A DNA stretch of 64,000 nt from Phoebastria nigripes (lineage: Eukaryota; Chordata; Aves; Procellariiformes; Diomedeidae), in assembly GCA_035582835.1 (NCBI GenBank), contig JAYKAV010002924.1:1-64000 (forward strand), in the 5' to 3' direction. Position numbers and translations under genes: made by a program. Below are positions 9,901 to 22,150 of this stretch, in pieces (the stretch's first letter is position 1; every line of letters starts with the position of its first letter). The notes beneath the pieces are model-generated. The model saw only the letters and a list, made by a program, of their open reading frames with translations, had not been told where the DNA came from and did not search any database.

Positions 9901-12900
9901 GCAATTAACACACAAGACAAAAGAGCAATATCTCTAAATGAAAAAAAAAAAGCTGTGAAAATGAGTGTCTTGAAAATAATTCTAGGAAGAGTTAGCAGTG
10001 AATGTTCTCCTGGAATTCAGTACTAATTGTTAAGTTAGGAGAAATTAAATGTCTATGACCTGCATCTAGATATAACCTGTTTGTACCACCTGTTTGGTAG
10101 GAGAGGCTAGCACAGTACAGTTCCCTCAGGGTATAATAGGTGTTTATAAGTCTGAGTTTTTTTCCTTCGGAAAACAACCATGGGAAGGATGCTCTGTATC
10201 AACAGGTCTGCTGCTTATTTTTATTCAGGACACCACCTGCTCACTTGACCAAAAATAATCTATATTTTGTCTGTGATTCCTACACCTGAAAGGGAGTGAA
10301 ATGAATTCTGGTTCACCTTAAGCATCACCAGAATAACTCTCCAAATAATGCCCATTATTTCTAAGTGAAAACAATGGGATTCTGTACTTAAAGCTTGTGC
10401 TCCATCCAGTCTAAATTTCATTACTATCACAAGCCCCTCCACCTCTTTTCTTGGGTAACTGATTTACTACATCTTTGCCATAAAAATTTATAGCATCTTC
10501 TTTCTTCCACTTCTGACATTTTTGGCAGAGAAAATTCACCTGCTCCAAAACTGTGAATTCATCCTTTGCACCTGCATTTAAGAGATTTAATGCCTGCAAG
10601 CTGGAAAGCCAATATTAGCTTGGTTACTGTGGTAACAGACTCGTTTTCAGCAGCTTGTAATGAATGCTGCTAGAAGCAGGGCTGCTATTCTTGAATTTTA
10701 TTTATGTAAATGTGTTTTAAACACCTTTCTCCCATACCGTATCTCCTGCTAATAATCTCCAAGTATGAAGGTACTTGTATTTGAGCTTTTCTCATAAAGT
10801 TCAGATTTCAGTGGGACTGTTCATGTGGGTGAAGTTAAAGTAAATTCAGATGCTTTTGCAGAACTCTGGCCTATCACCCCAATTAATACTGTACCGAAAG
10901 CCTACCCTGAGAACCGGCTGCTTCACTGAAGCTCTGGTCTGCTTCTCTGTTTTACAAAAGCTTGTAGATTAAAAGACCTTATGGCCTCTTGGTTCTTCCC
11001 ACATTTTTGAGAGACAGAAGGAGCCTGCTCACCGTTGACTTTGAAACTGGTTATATATCTCAGTATAATAATTATGTTGTTGGAAACAGGAACATTGTTC
11101 CCCGGATTTCTTGTAAAGTAATAAGAACTCTTTAAATCACACCACAAAAACATTAAAAGGATTGCTCATCATTTATAAAGCTGCCAGTACCTTTATGAGA
11201 TGCTTTTGTTTTCCCCCTCAGTGCTTGGCTCTCTTTGGAATTAAGTTTTCACAAATATATTATTTGCGCACATTTATCCATTCTGAAAATGTAGTATACC
11301 AGGGCTTGCTGGCCTGCTCTTCCTTGTCCTGCCCCGTGCCCTGGCTGCTTTTGTTGCATTAAGGAGAGACAGTCTTACTACCTCCCTCTCCCCCCTGTAT
11401 GTCATCATCAGATTTTTTTTAAGTTTATTCATGCCAAAACCTAGAGACAAAATTCCCTAGGCATAACCACTTTGAAACAAGAACCAAATATGTTAGTAAT
11501 CAGAAATAAAAATGGTACAGAGCTTAAAACACTGGTGAAAAAAAAAAAAACAAACTGTAATATTTGCTGACCACTAAGTCTTTCTTACAGTGACTAACTT
11601 ATTTTCACTACAGAACAGCTGAATAAGGCAAATAAAATCAGTATAATTTCAGAGTCATNGTTACTTTCCAATATAGGAACAATTCTTAAGGGGATTTATA
11701 CAAACATTACAGAAAGTTAATGATGAGAGAACGATGAAGGAATGAAATAGAGATGCCTGCATTAAATTAGTTCATTGCTCAGAATTACTTTGGAGGATAT
11801 TCCCTAACCCGCGACAAGTAGCTTCCCAATGAACTCAGAATGACACAAGGCCGCCCCTCCAAGGGAGGGAGGATGGGGCTAATATGACAGTTCGCCACAA
11901 TTACTCAATCTTTAAATAACAAACCTCCCAGCAGTGCTAGTAGCACCACTATTTTTTCCACGTCTGCTGTGAAAAGTTCTTACTATAACTTGGAATGATC
12001 TCCCTATCGTTTGAGTATTTGTCCCTAGTATTAGGATGTTGTCTCCTCCGTCTGCACCTGAAAACGAGCTATGAGAACATATATAAAAAAGATATGTACT
12101 AATTTGAGCATGGTGGTCTCCAGTGTCATCCCCATCCTCTTTCACAGTGCTGTACTTCTCCCAGAGTTTGTAAGTACAGTAGGTGGAACGGACTGAAGCA
12201 GCCATTGCTGTATCGCAGCATTTAAACCATGCTTATTGTCACACTATGATACTATAGTACTAAAGTCAGGTTTTCTAGACAGTACAGGGATGCTTTTGTC
12301 TCACTCTCTTGCTTCTCTCCTGGAAATCTCTCAACGTAACTTTTAACCTTTTTTCCCTCTTTCTACTCCGCTCAAGAGTTAATAATGTGTTAATTTTACC
12401 AGACACATGCAGGTGATTTAAAGAAAATTGAGTACCTTTTTTTATTCTAAAAAGAATAGGCAAAATCATTGCCTATTTTTTAAAGCGCTGCTAGATATTC
12501 ATTAGAAACAAGGATCAGAGATCTTATTCTGTAATAGCATCTCATTATCTGTCCCATTTTGAATTTTCTATCTGAAAGGCAAAGAAACTTACCAAATAAT
12601 CTTCTTCTTAGCTGGGAGGACTTTTAGCTAATTCTAGAGCAAAATTCCTCAGCTACTTTACTCTGGGCTGTAGCATGTGTGGATTATGGACCCTAAACTG
12701 CTGTTGTGTTCAGCTTTCTTCCAGAAGGTGATGTTTGCTGGGGACAAGCACACAAGTTCAGTGATTTGGCACGGCTGGCCCTGCAGCATACAGAGTTCGA
12801 TGAAGGGAGAATGACCTGTGGTAGCTCCTGTGTCCCCACAGTAGCCGGTTTGCTTGTACCCATGCTCTGCAAAATACCATTGCCTGCTGGCTCAGACAAC

Positions 12901-13149
12901 TTTTAAAATACATAGGATAGTGTGTGATAATCCGTTTCTTTATTTAAGGCAGAGGAATGATGGCTATTGGCCTTAGAGGGCCAGCAAAGCTCTGTAATAA
13001 ATCCCTGGTGAGAGGAGAGGGCTAACAGGTGTTTCGCGTGCATATGGAGAGCAGCAGAAGAAAATGCATCGGCAGTACCTTCTCTTGGAGGGATCAGTGA
13101 AAAGACACAGGGTGAACAGATGTCTCTGGCTCCTGCAGGCTTTTGCTAA

Positions 13150-13480
13150 TTTCCCTGATCGGACTGTTCAGAACTAAACCCGCTCGCAGACCTCGGCACA
13201 AAGCAGCCTTCACCAGAGCGAGCCTCTGCTCGCTCCGCTCACTCTTCTTCACTGGCCAAGGGGGGGAAAGTCCTGCCTGACAGGAGCGGCCAGGAGCTCC
13301 AGCTCCTGTATTTCTGCCATTCCCTTTTCATTTTTGTCTTGCTGACGATGCTGTTGTCCTGCGCTGCCATCATGGGTCGTGTAAAGCTGTGACCGAAGCA
13401 CGGGAGGTTGTTTCCCATGCGGTGCCTCAAAGGCCCAGAGACGAAGAGGCTGGAGCAGGGCAGGCTCCAGGGCTGTATTG
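13150..13480. other. CpG-enriched, GC-rich patch
   Basis: About fourteen CpGs lie within roughly 300 bases, around GAGCGAGCCTCTGCTCGCTC at about 13217-13236 and onward. Frames on both strands (13239-13514 minus, 13408-13686 plus) overlap each other and show no domain. It could be a weak CpG island or a decayed GC-rich insertion. No promoter elements are recognised. Confidence 0.35.
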
Positions 13481-16400
13481 CTGCTGCTTTATTGAGGCTA
13501 GTTTGGGTTTTCATTCAAAATTTTAAATTTTACCAGGAGACAGTGCACAGTCTAATCTTGTTCTGTTGCTTCCACGTCCTTGCCGGACTGCGTTGTATTG
13601 CATATAAAAAGCCAAAAAGCTGCATTTGGCGCGTGATTCCCCAGACAAGCTATCTGAAAGCACATTGCTGCTGGTATCAGAGTTGAATAAATGGTGGAGT
13701 TCATGTTGTAAATTATGCTGTTCTTCTACTCAAAACAGAGATTTGGATCAGGATGTGAGGGGAATAGGGAGTTGTTTTAATATTCTGAAATATTTAAAAT
13801 TTGTAACAATCTGTAAAATGTTGTGCTTCAGGGAGTATAAATAGCTTGGGGGGGATAATAAAAATGTTGGTGGTAAATGTGTTGAAAATGATGAATTTGA
13901 ATACAATCTTGCGTGTAATTATTGGAGGTTACCATGTGATTAATGTGATCTTGATGAGAACCAGGATAGGGGAAAGAAAATGAAGATGCTTCTCCTTACC
14001 TGTGTCCATTAATAAAATATTTATGTATTCTTCTTAGTACACTATTTCTATTTCCCTCCTGCTGCCCATAGGAAAGTGCTTCAGAGAACAATTAACAGCA
14101 TTTGACTTCCCTTTATGTTTGTTTTGCATAAGTTTTGCAATAAATTAACTGATTTTTCCAATACCTGTGGCAGTTAGCTATTTGGACTCCAAAGCTGAAG
14201 CACAGTCAAACAAAGCATCACAGCTTCTTTTCTTTGAGAGGAGAATGAGGGGAGAGTTTGTTTCCTTGTTAATAAATTAAAAACAGATTGTGCTTGTTTT
14301 CTCATTTCAAATCCCTGAGTCACTACTGGGAATGAAATAGTTTGATAGTACTGGTAGTGCTATGGTTTATACTGAGTGAGGGAAAAACTGATCTTTTTGC
14401 AGTGGTTTTTCTCCTTTGGGTCATTGATAGCAAAAGAGCATGGCGTTTGCTTTTTGGCGTGTTTTTTTTTTTTTTTCTTGGTTGTTTTTAACTGGTATTG
14501 ATAGAATCTGCTCAGCACTGAAATCTATTTCTCCCACGTCACTGTTGTGGGTGTCAGGATGATCCCAATCAGGATTGGCCTGACTAAATCTGTGTCTATT
14601 ACAGTCATGTCTCCAATTGCACTGCTGGCATCCTGTAAATAGATATCCATGTAGACCTCTTTCTGCTTTAGTATTTCTCATTGACATGATTTATTCCTAG
14701 AGCTAAACACCCTTGCTTTAAGAAAATGGTCTTGGGTCATTGCATTCACCACAGGTCACCACTCCTACCAAAGAGAAGAAGCACCAATGCCGAATCCTGC
14801 GGACTACCTAGCTAGGCACATTTGATATGTGGGGCACTGTAGCATGAGAGCTCTGCCAAGCTTCACCTGAAACTTCCTCTAACGGACACCAAAGTATTTC
14901 ACTGTCCCAACAGAATGAATTGTGCAAGCAGCAGAGTTTTCTCATGAAACCTTACTGTGTTACAGCAGCCTGTGGTCATAACTAATACCAGCCCGTAGCA
15001 AGTTTACAGGAACAGCTGTAATATTTAAAAGTAGTGCTTGATGTCGAATTCTTAAGGGAATAAAAAAAAGTTGCCAGCTTTCGATATTACCGATTTCTTG
15101 TATTTCTCTCTTTTCCCGCTGAAGAATTCCACCACAGTGACACAGAACAGTCATGCTGTTTATTTAAAAAGCTGAAAACACATATTTGTAAGCAATGAGG
15201 ATAAACGTTTAAGAGTCAACAGTAAGGCCTCCACTGCGAAAAAAGAGAAATAGTATTCCTTTGTGGTTAAGCCTTTTTGCCCCCAAATTCTAGGTTTTCT
15301 GGTGACAAAGCAGTATGTATTTATAAGGCAGTAATAACCCCCTACTTAATGGCAGGACGTACTTGAAGAAAAAGATAATTTAATATTAATACATTTCCTA
15401 ATGAGCTGTATGCCACAGGGAAATTGAGCCTAGAAATGTGAATGATTGATAAGAGACTGTTGTATTTTCTCTACCAAATGAGAAAAATGAAATACGTATG
15501 TAAAAGACCCAAAACCGGGACTGGTTTAAAAATAGGGTGATTTTGTTAGAAGGCATTTGCTTCCTCCCTCTGCTGTTTATCTTATTTTAGAATGTGTTCC
15601 ACAGTTTGCACCCTCACCTTCTGGAACGTGTACATTTCTTTAAACCAAATTGTTGTAGAGCGTATTTAGTGCTTTGAATATTAATACCAAGCTATATTAA
15701 TAATCTAAATTTCTACTAGCATGCAGTAAGTGGTTTAGAGGAATACTAACTCAAATCAAATCTGCTCGCTTAAAAATACTATATTTCAAGCACCTCATTG
15801 TATAGTATTTTGATCAGGTTTTGTCATCTTAGTATGGTTTTGTGGGGGTTTTTTGTTCATTGTCCTGTTTTCTGAGAGAAGAGAAACATCTGCAGCTGAC
15901 TGGGGAGCGCTGCAAAGCTCTCCATATGCAGACCTTCCTCCATAGCTCATTTCAGGCTGTTTGGATCCTTCCAGGGTTTGCGGCAGGTTTTGGTTCAGTG
16001 TGCTGCCCAATAGTATGTACGCACGGCAATGTGCATCTCGTTTTTTAGTAGTGTTACTTGTATGCTTTGTCACAAGTTTATTTGTATTTGGTTATTTCTA
16101 TCGAGCTGACCTTGTATTGCTAAAAGCAACACTGACTTTTGCTGTTCTAAAGCAAATACCTCTTGTGAACAGGTTTGCGATGGACCTTAAAAATATATTG
16201 GCATATGATCAACTGAAGGACAATCATTGCTGGCACACTGTGGGAGCATAACTGTTCTTCATGCATGCTCTGCATGCTTCCAGGTCCAGATTCGTGCTGA
16301 GAGGAGGAGGGAAAGGCAGTTGAGGTCCTCTCTGCCTCCCCGCTGCCACACGTGGCACCCAGGCTTGTGCCTTACGGCACGGTGATGGCTTCTGCTCAGG

Positions 16401-16524
16401 CCAGAGCTGTGCTTGCTTTTTTTCCTAGATGGTATGTCGGGAATTTGCTTCTTTGGGACTGATTATGGTTATCTAAAGGCAAGTATGCAGGCAGTTGTAT
16501 GTAACAGTGTTAAAATTACTCTAC
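13481..16524. other. Unannotated DNA
   Basis: No gene recognised. A poly-T run lies at about 14462-14476. AT-rich, with only short domain-free frames. Confidence 0.5.
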
Positions 16525-16985
16525 TTGTTCAAACCAAAGGTCCACCTAGCTCTGTTTGCCATCACTCAATAATAGGTATTTGGGGAACAATAAGAACAGG
16601 GTGGGCAGGTAGGGATACTTTTTCCAGAAAGTCATTTTCCAGTGACAGGCAGTTTAGGGGCTTCTGGAGTCAGAGGCAGTATATTTTGATTTAATTTGAC
16701 TCAGAATTTTTGTCTGAGAACTGGTCAAATCAGTTTTGCAGCCTCTTTATGCCTTGATTCGCCTACAGTATCCAGTGACAAAGAGCTTGACCACTGAATT
16801 TTGTTTCTTTCATACCTGCCCTCTCCCAGCTTCATTTGGTGTCATAGTTCTTGTACACTTGCTCTCTTTTTACCTCCTCTGTGGCACTTCTGAGTTTACA
16901 GAAAACTCTTATGCTCCCCACCCACAGTAGTATTGTTGTCGAGGCTGAAGAATCCTAGTTTAGGTAATACTTCAAAGTAAAACTT
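16525..16985 (-). mobile_element. Old, decayed CR1 LINE fragment
   Basis: The plus strand carries, in the expected order, several landmarks of the reverse complement of an old archosaur-type CR1. These are CAAACCAAAGGTCCACCTAG at about 16530 (element 3' region), a block with AACAATAAGAACAGGGTGGG, the stretch CAGTATCCAGTGACAAAGAG, then GCTTCATTTGGTGTCATAGT followed by TCTTGTAC, and finally GAGGCTGAAGAATCCTAGTT at about 16940. In intact copies the last two belong to the ORF2 C-terminal region. No open frame survives, and divergence is clearly higher than in the neighbour at 17607. The right edge is uncertain because similarity fades after about 16985. Named from memory of the repeat family, with no alignment run. 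Confidence 0.7.
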
Positions 16986-17606
16986 AATTAAGATGCTGAA
17001 AATTTTCCAATATTCTTCAACAGAATTTAATCTGAACTTTCACCCAAAATCCAAAATGCATTCTGGGAATGGAAGCAACCAATGGCTGAGTTTGGGGACT
17101 TTTTTTTCCTTTCCTATATCTACTGTTTGCTGGATCTGAAGAATGCTTTTCTTCATTTTCTTTAAAAGAAAAAACACAAACACCACCCCACTCCACCCCC
17201 CCAAAAAAGAAGGAAAACTAGCTATCCATTCTAAGCAGATCTTCTTAAATTTCATTTTCCCTGCATATGGCCTAGATTTTTGGCTGCATCGTTAGGAAAC
17301 AATAGAGGATTAGCTTTCCTTTTATGAGTGTACATGTATGTATGAGTGTGCATGTGTAATAATAATTTTTTTCGACAGTTGCTATGGAAAACTGTATTGT
17401 GTGGTGAATCATACTTTGACTTTTGTTGAGTAATGTCATTCTGCTTGTTTTACAGCAATTTTAATTACAAATATTTGTTGCAAATTAAAATGTTAAGAAG
17501 TGGGATGTATGCTTAAGTGGAGTCTGAATACACTTTAAAGGTGACGCTTTTTTGTAGTTTATTGCATGTGTGGCATTTTTAATGTCACTCTATAAAAGAA
17601 AAGATA
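16986..17606. other. Spacer between two CR1 fragments
   Basis: No gene. It contains an A/C-rich low-complexity stretch (about 17165-17210) and a diverged tandem duplication of TATGAGTGTRCATGT (17323-17357, period 18). Confidence 0.6.
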
Positions 17607-18060
17607 TCATAGAATCATAGAATCACAGAATCATAGAATACCAGCTTGGAAGGGACTTCAAGGATCATCTGGTCCAACCTTTCTTGGCAAAAGCACGGTC
17701 GAGACAAGATGGCTCAGCACCCTGTCCAGCTGAATCTTAAAAGTGTCCAATGTTAGGGAATCCACCACTTCCCTGGGAAGATTATTCCAATGGCTGATTG
17801 TNCTCATTGTGAAAAATTTTCCTCTTGTGTCCAATCTGAATCTCCCCAGGAGTAACTTGTAGCCATTACCCTTCATCTTTTCCATGTGACTCCTTGTAAA
17901 AAGGGAGTCTCCATCTTTGTAGCCACCCTTTAAATACTGGAACATGGTGATAAGGTCTCCCCTAAGCCTTCTCTTCTCAAGGTGAACAAACCCAGTTCTC
18001 TCAGCCTTTCCTCATATGACAGGCTTCCCAGTCCTTTGATCATCTTTGATATAAAATTCT
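17607..18060 (-). mobile_element. CR1 LINE 3' fragment: ORF2 C-terminus and tail, frameshifted
   Basis: The element lies in reverse. Its octamer tail (TCATAGAA/TCACAGAA units) is at about 17607-17640, followed by the reverse complement of the 3' terminal block (CTTGGAAGGGACTTCAAGGA and TCATCTGGTCCAACC). On the minus strand the frame 17945-17658 encodes the C-terminal end of CR1 ORF2, the endonuclease/reverse transcriptase polyprotein: MFQYLKGGYKDGDSLF, then NGYKLLLGRFRLDTRGKFFT and HWNNLPREVVDSLTLDTFKI. The upstream part, KMIKGLGSLSYEERLRELGL, is in a different frame. A one-base deletion at about 17978-17986 separates the two. The copy is 5'-truncated near 18060, as most CR1 copies are, and lacks the catalytic reverse transcriptase motifs, so it is inactive. 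N bases at 17802 (inside) and 18091 (just outside). Confidence 0.93.
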
Positions 18061-18420
18061 TTGTAGTAGGAGTGGTATGTAGGAAGAGTTNAGAGAGGTA
18101 GTTTCCCTGTCCATAGGACATGTCTGAATTTAAATGCATTCTGTTCTGCAGCAGGACTGAATGTTTGGAGATGAGCTGACGGGCATGTGCATCCGTCACA
18201 GAATAGCTAATCATCCAGTTAAGTCATAACTGCAATTTTTTGCCATTTTACTATATTTAGTCATTGGACCAAAAAGAGCCTGATAATCAACATTCACTGG
18301 GGTATGGACACCAAGGTTAAAAAGTACCTCCTGTTAAGTTTTGCAGCAAGTGGATCTTAAATGGGCTTTCAATATTCCAAGTGTTGCCCTTGCTGGGGAT
18401 GTTATTTAAATATTTCTTCC
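18061..18420. other. Unannotated DNA flanking the CR1
   Basis: Unique-looking sequence beyond the truncated end of the CR1. The minus-strand open frame continues into it by chance and does not resemble CR1. Confidence 0.6.
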
Positions 18421-18602
18421 TTAGGCTTTCTTCTTCCTCCTTTTTTTCTTTCCTCTTCCCACTTCAAAAAAAAAAAAAAAAAAAAAAAATCCATTCTTGT
18501 GAAAAGTGACAAATGTGTTCCAGCCAGATTTTTGGATTTGGCAAATAATTACTTTGTTGTCTTTTCACTTCTGCTCCCTCTCTCTTTTTTTTTTTTTNCT
18601 NT
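18421..18602. repeat. Polypyrimidine tract, A(24) run and poly-T
   Basis: A C/T-rich stretch (about 18425-18462) runs into a 24-base A run (18466-18489). About 100 bases later comes another C/T stretch ending in poly-T with two N bases (18598, 18601). No source gene is visible upstream that would make the A run a retrocopy tail. Confidence 0.85.
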
Positions 18603-21218
18603 TAAAAAGAAGACAGTATCACCCTGCACTGCATGGAAGAATTGCTGATGAGCTGCTCTTAGATCATTAAATGAAATATGCAGGAAGTGGAGAAAGCTCC
18701 TAATTTCAATTAACATTTCTGAGCAGGAGCCAAAATAGTTTAAAGAAAAATAATAATAAGGAATGGAAAGTTGTCACAGCAGACTAGTATTTTGCAAGTC
18801 AGTTTATGGTAAATAATCATGTAAGACTTCATCAATTATTTTTTTCATTCCCCATCAACTCCCTTTAATGATCTTAACATCAAATCTGATTTATGTAAGC
18901 TTTATAAAAAGGACAAAACAAAAAAAAAAACAAAACCAGAATCTGACATAGCCATCTTCACACCTATTCCTTCTCCTGTATATAACTTTTATTTATTAAA
19001 CTTGTTTCATGAAAACCTTGAAATTTGTAGTTGGAATAAGAGATCAGAACTGTTCAAAGGTGGTCATATTCATTTTTTCCTGTTAATTCTTTTTTACTCA
19101 TGTATGATATCACAAATTCAGTGGGTAATTGGTGGTTATCCAAGTAGGGAATTCAAGTTGTCCTAACACTTGTGACAGAAAAGCTAGGGTAATGAAAGAT
19201 GAACATGCACATGTATAAAACAACAAATCCCTGGCAGTGTGTGATTCAGCATCTGAACTGCAGAAAGCCTGTGACTTAATTTCATCTAGAGGATAAACTA
19301 AATCCAAGTCTTGAAAGATGTTAGTCTTTTTCTTACCCCTCACTTAAGGTAATAACTGTTCTTCGTCACCAGAAAAACAAAAGAAGAGAACATCATATTA
19401 GCTTTCATTTTAATCTTGTTTTCTCTTCACATTTCAGTCTTTTTGCATTTTCTTCAGTGTCCTGTTCCAATTTTTAATCATATAAAACAAAGAGATAACA
19501 ACAAAAAAATGTTGCCTCCATTATTTACCACCATTATTTGCCACCTGTCTTTGGGATCTGAACATACTTGTCTTCACCTGGATTGTCTATATAAAGCTGC
19601 AGGCTTCCTGACCCCCCACCCCAAACCTATCAAGCCTTTCCTTTATGAGTCCTAAAAATGACACAAAATACATAACGAAAGGCAAATAAACAGAGACTGG
19701 AACTCTGAGCCTTGTGCCTTCTAATTTTGTGTCCTTCATATGTTCTTCATGTTACTCTTGTTTCAGATAGCTCTCCCATATCTGATTTATTTTTCCCTTG
19801 TTAGCAGGAGGAAAAACTTCTGTGATAATTAGTGATGCTTGGTTTCAAGGCTTCAAATATGGCATGTCTCAGTGGTCTAATAGCAACTGGATTTCTTGTA
19901 CAAGTATTTTGCATTATTATTCTAATTACATGTTGCAGCACAAGATGAAGTAAAAAAAAAAAATATGAAAAGAATGAAGCATTATGGAAATAAATAACTG
20001 TGGTGCACTGAATATACCTTGAAAACTTGTGAAGTTAAACAGATACAATTACTTGCATCCAAGTTAATCCAATGATGCTTTAGCTAGATTAACAGAATTT
20101 GTATTAATTAATCTGTGTATAGGAAAAAACCAGAAGATTATACCAAGTAAATTCCATTTTGCCTTTGTATGTTCAAGATCTTTCTGTTTTCCGATATATT
20201 TTTAAAGGTCTTTGTTTTATGTGGACTGTCTAGCCAATAGTTTTGTTTTATATTTCTAAATGATTCAGCAGTAAGTGTTATATATTACTTAATAACCTGA
20301 AAATAGCTGATCTTACAATTTACTGATTTCTATGAGTATATGGTGAGGTCCTTGGTTTTATGTCTAAGTTAAATTTCTTCAACTGTAAGTAAATAAAAAG
20401 GAGTGCTGGTGAGTTTTATTTCTTTTTTAACAGCCCTGGTATGTATTGGTCAGGATTGTTTCAGCTTTACGGTAGTATCAATAATATGTCTTGTGTTCCA
20501 GCTTATTGAATCTTTCTCAGAGCTGTCTTGTGTGTCATCACATTTTGTAAATGTAATTGGAAAGGTGCAACCATTCACTGCCTTAGGGTATTTTGGGGTT
20601 TTGTTATTCTACTAGTGCATTTAGAAAAAACAGAATAGCTTGTTGAGCAACTCCTTTAGTTTTATTTATGCTTTTTATTCAAAATTACCTAGAAGAATTT
20701 AAGTNTTTGTTTTTAGTGATAAAACCAAATATCGCTGTTGGAGCAAATTCAGATGAGTGGGCCGAAGTGTGGAAAATAACAAAAAGATGGTGAAGCAACA
20801 TACAGGAGGCAGAGCGTGGGTGCTTTGTTTCATCGTTTTGTTGGGTAGCTTCCCCCAACACACACCTCACCTGAATCATAGCGGTTTAGTGAAGATGATG
20901 CTTTGAAGAAAGCTGTAAGCGTGCTCAATGGAATATGATCTTAATTTTATCACTCACGTTATTTCAGGAGTTCTTTCTGGGAAAAAATGCTGAACCATCT
21001 GATATTGCAAATAATTGTTCTTATGAGCCAACAGCTGATAAAGAAGTTTGCAATTTCCAAAGGTACCTCCAGAAACTAGTTGAAAAGACTTTTTTTTTTT
21101 TGTTACATTTAACTTCTGAATGCTTCTACATTATGTAGATGCCATTTGACAAGTAAAACAAAGATATAGGTTAGGATTACAAGTCTGCTGTGCTTTTGCT
21201 CTAACAGAGCATCTGAAA

Positions 21219-21250
21219 GTTGGTTGGTTGGTTGGTTGGTTGGTTGGTTT
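21219..21250. repeat. (TTGG)n microsatellite
   Basis: Eight near-perfect tandem GGTT units. Confidence 0.95.
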
Positions 21251-21384
21251 CTTTGGGCAAATGCTTGTCTTCAATAGATAGTGTTCTTTGTTTTGTCCAT
21301 TACATCTCAGAGGATTAAAACCAAAGTTTTTTGCCAGAAATCTGATTCTTGTATTGGTGCAAACATGTGGGTTCACCTATATAT

Positions 21385-21400
21385 AAAAAAAAAAAAAAAA
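21385..21400. repeat. Poly-A run
   Basis: Sixteen-base A run following a short AT repeat. Confidence 0.95.
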
Positions 21401-22100
21401 TCATTACAGTCTACCCTTCTCAAATGTTTTAAGTTTCTAATAATACTACAGATAAATAATTACTGGTTTCTAAAGTAGCCAAGACATTTCTTTTCAAGGT
21501 ACAGCCAGAGTTATAGATACATTCTGCTAAACCTTGACAAGCCTCTGTCTGTTGAACTTGTCCAAAGATAAGGGCTTTAACCAGGATGTCTCTCCTTCGT
21601 AGTACCGTTTCTTGTTAAGGCTGCCAGTTGTGTGCTGGGTCCAGCCAACCTTGTGAAAGGATTTTAGAGGTCTGAAACAAATTACGGATGAAAAGAATTT
21701 TTACTTGTTGTTGTGCTTTTTCCTCTCACTTCGCCAAAAAGCAGTTGGGGCACAATATAAGAAAAGTTAGGAGTTAGAGGCATTTTTGGCGCAAGTAGCC
21801 ATATACACTGTCAAGAGCATGGGCTTCCAGAACAGCGTGAGGTTTTCAGCAGTAAAAAGGCCATTATACTCTATATGCCTTAAGTACATACAGGACAATG
21901 TGCTTTCTCTTACATGCACACTCAGACCAGCCAGTAAAATACATAATTTTTTTCTTTTTTTTAAATTGCAAAATACTCATTTGTAAGTATCATCTGTAAG
22001 GTTATTTTTGAAAAGACAAAAACCTATGAAACTTTTGAAAACATAGGAACAACTTGGTTTTGAGGACTGGTCCCATGATGGTTTTTAGAGATATTTATAT

Positions 22101-22150
22101 TTATAGAACATATAAAAATATTTATAGATACTTATAGAACATATAAAAAT
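22101..22150. repeat. Tandem duplication, period 31
   Basis: TTATAGAACATATAAAAAT occurs at 22101-22119 and again at 22132-22150, identical over 19 bases, within AT-rich sequence. Confidence 0.9.

Larger units (their letters stand above)
4901..13140. other. Unannotated AT-rich DNA
   Basis: No gene recognised in 8 kb. Open frames are all short (at most 109 codons, 7346-7675 minus) and domain-free. Small structures seen are a perfect 10-bp tandem duplication (6934-6953), a palindrome (6801-6821), and a moderately GC-rich stretch at about 9340-9630. Single N bases occur at about 5868, 7747, 9565 and 11659. Confidence 0.5.

Noticed and set aside
18466..18489. A(24) run as a retrocopy poly-A tail
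   Set aside because: No gene-like body or polyadenylation signal upstream; CR1 does not usually make poly-A-tailed retrocopies in birds.
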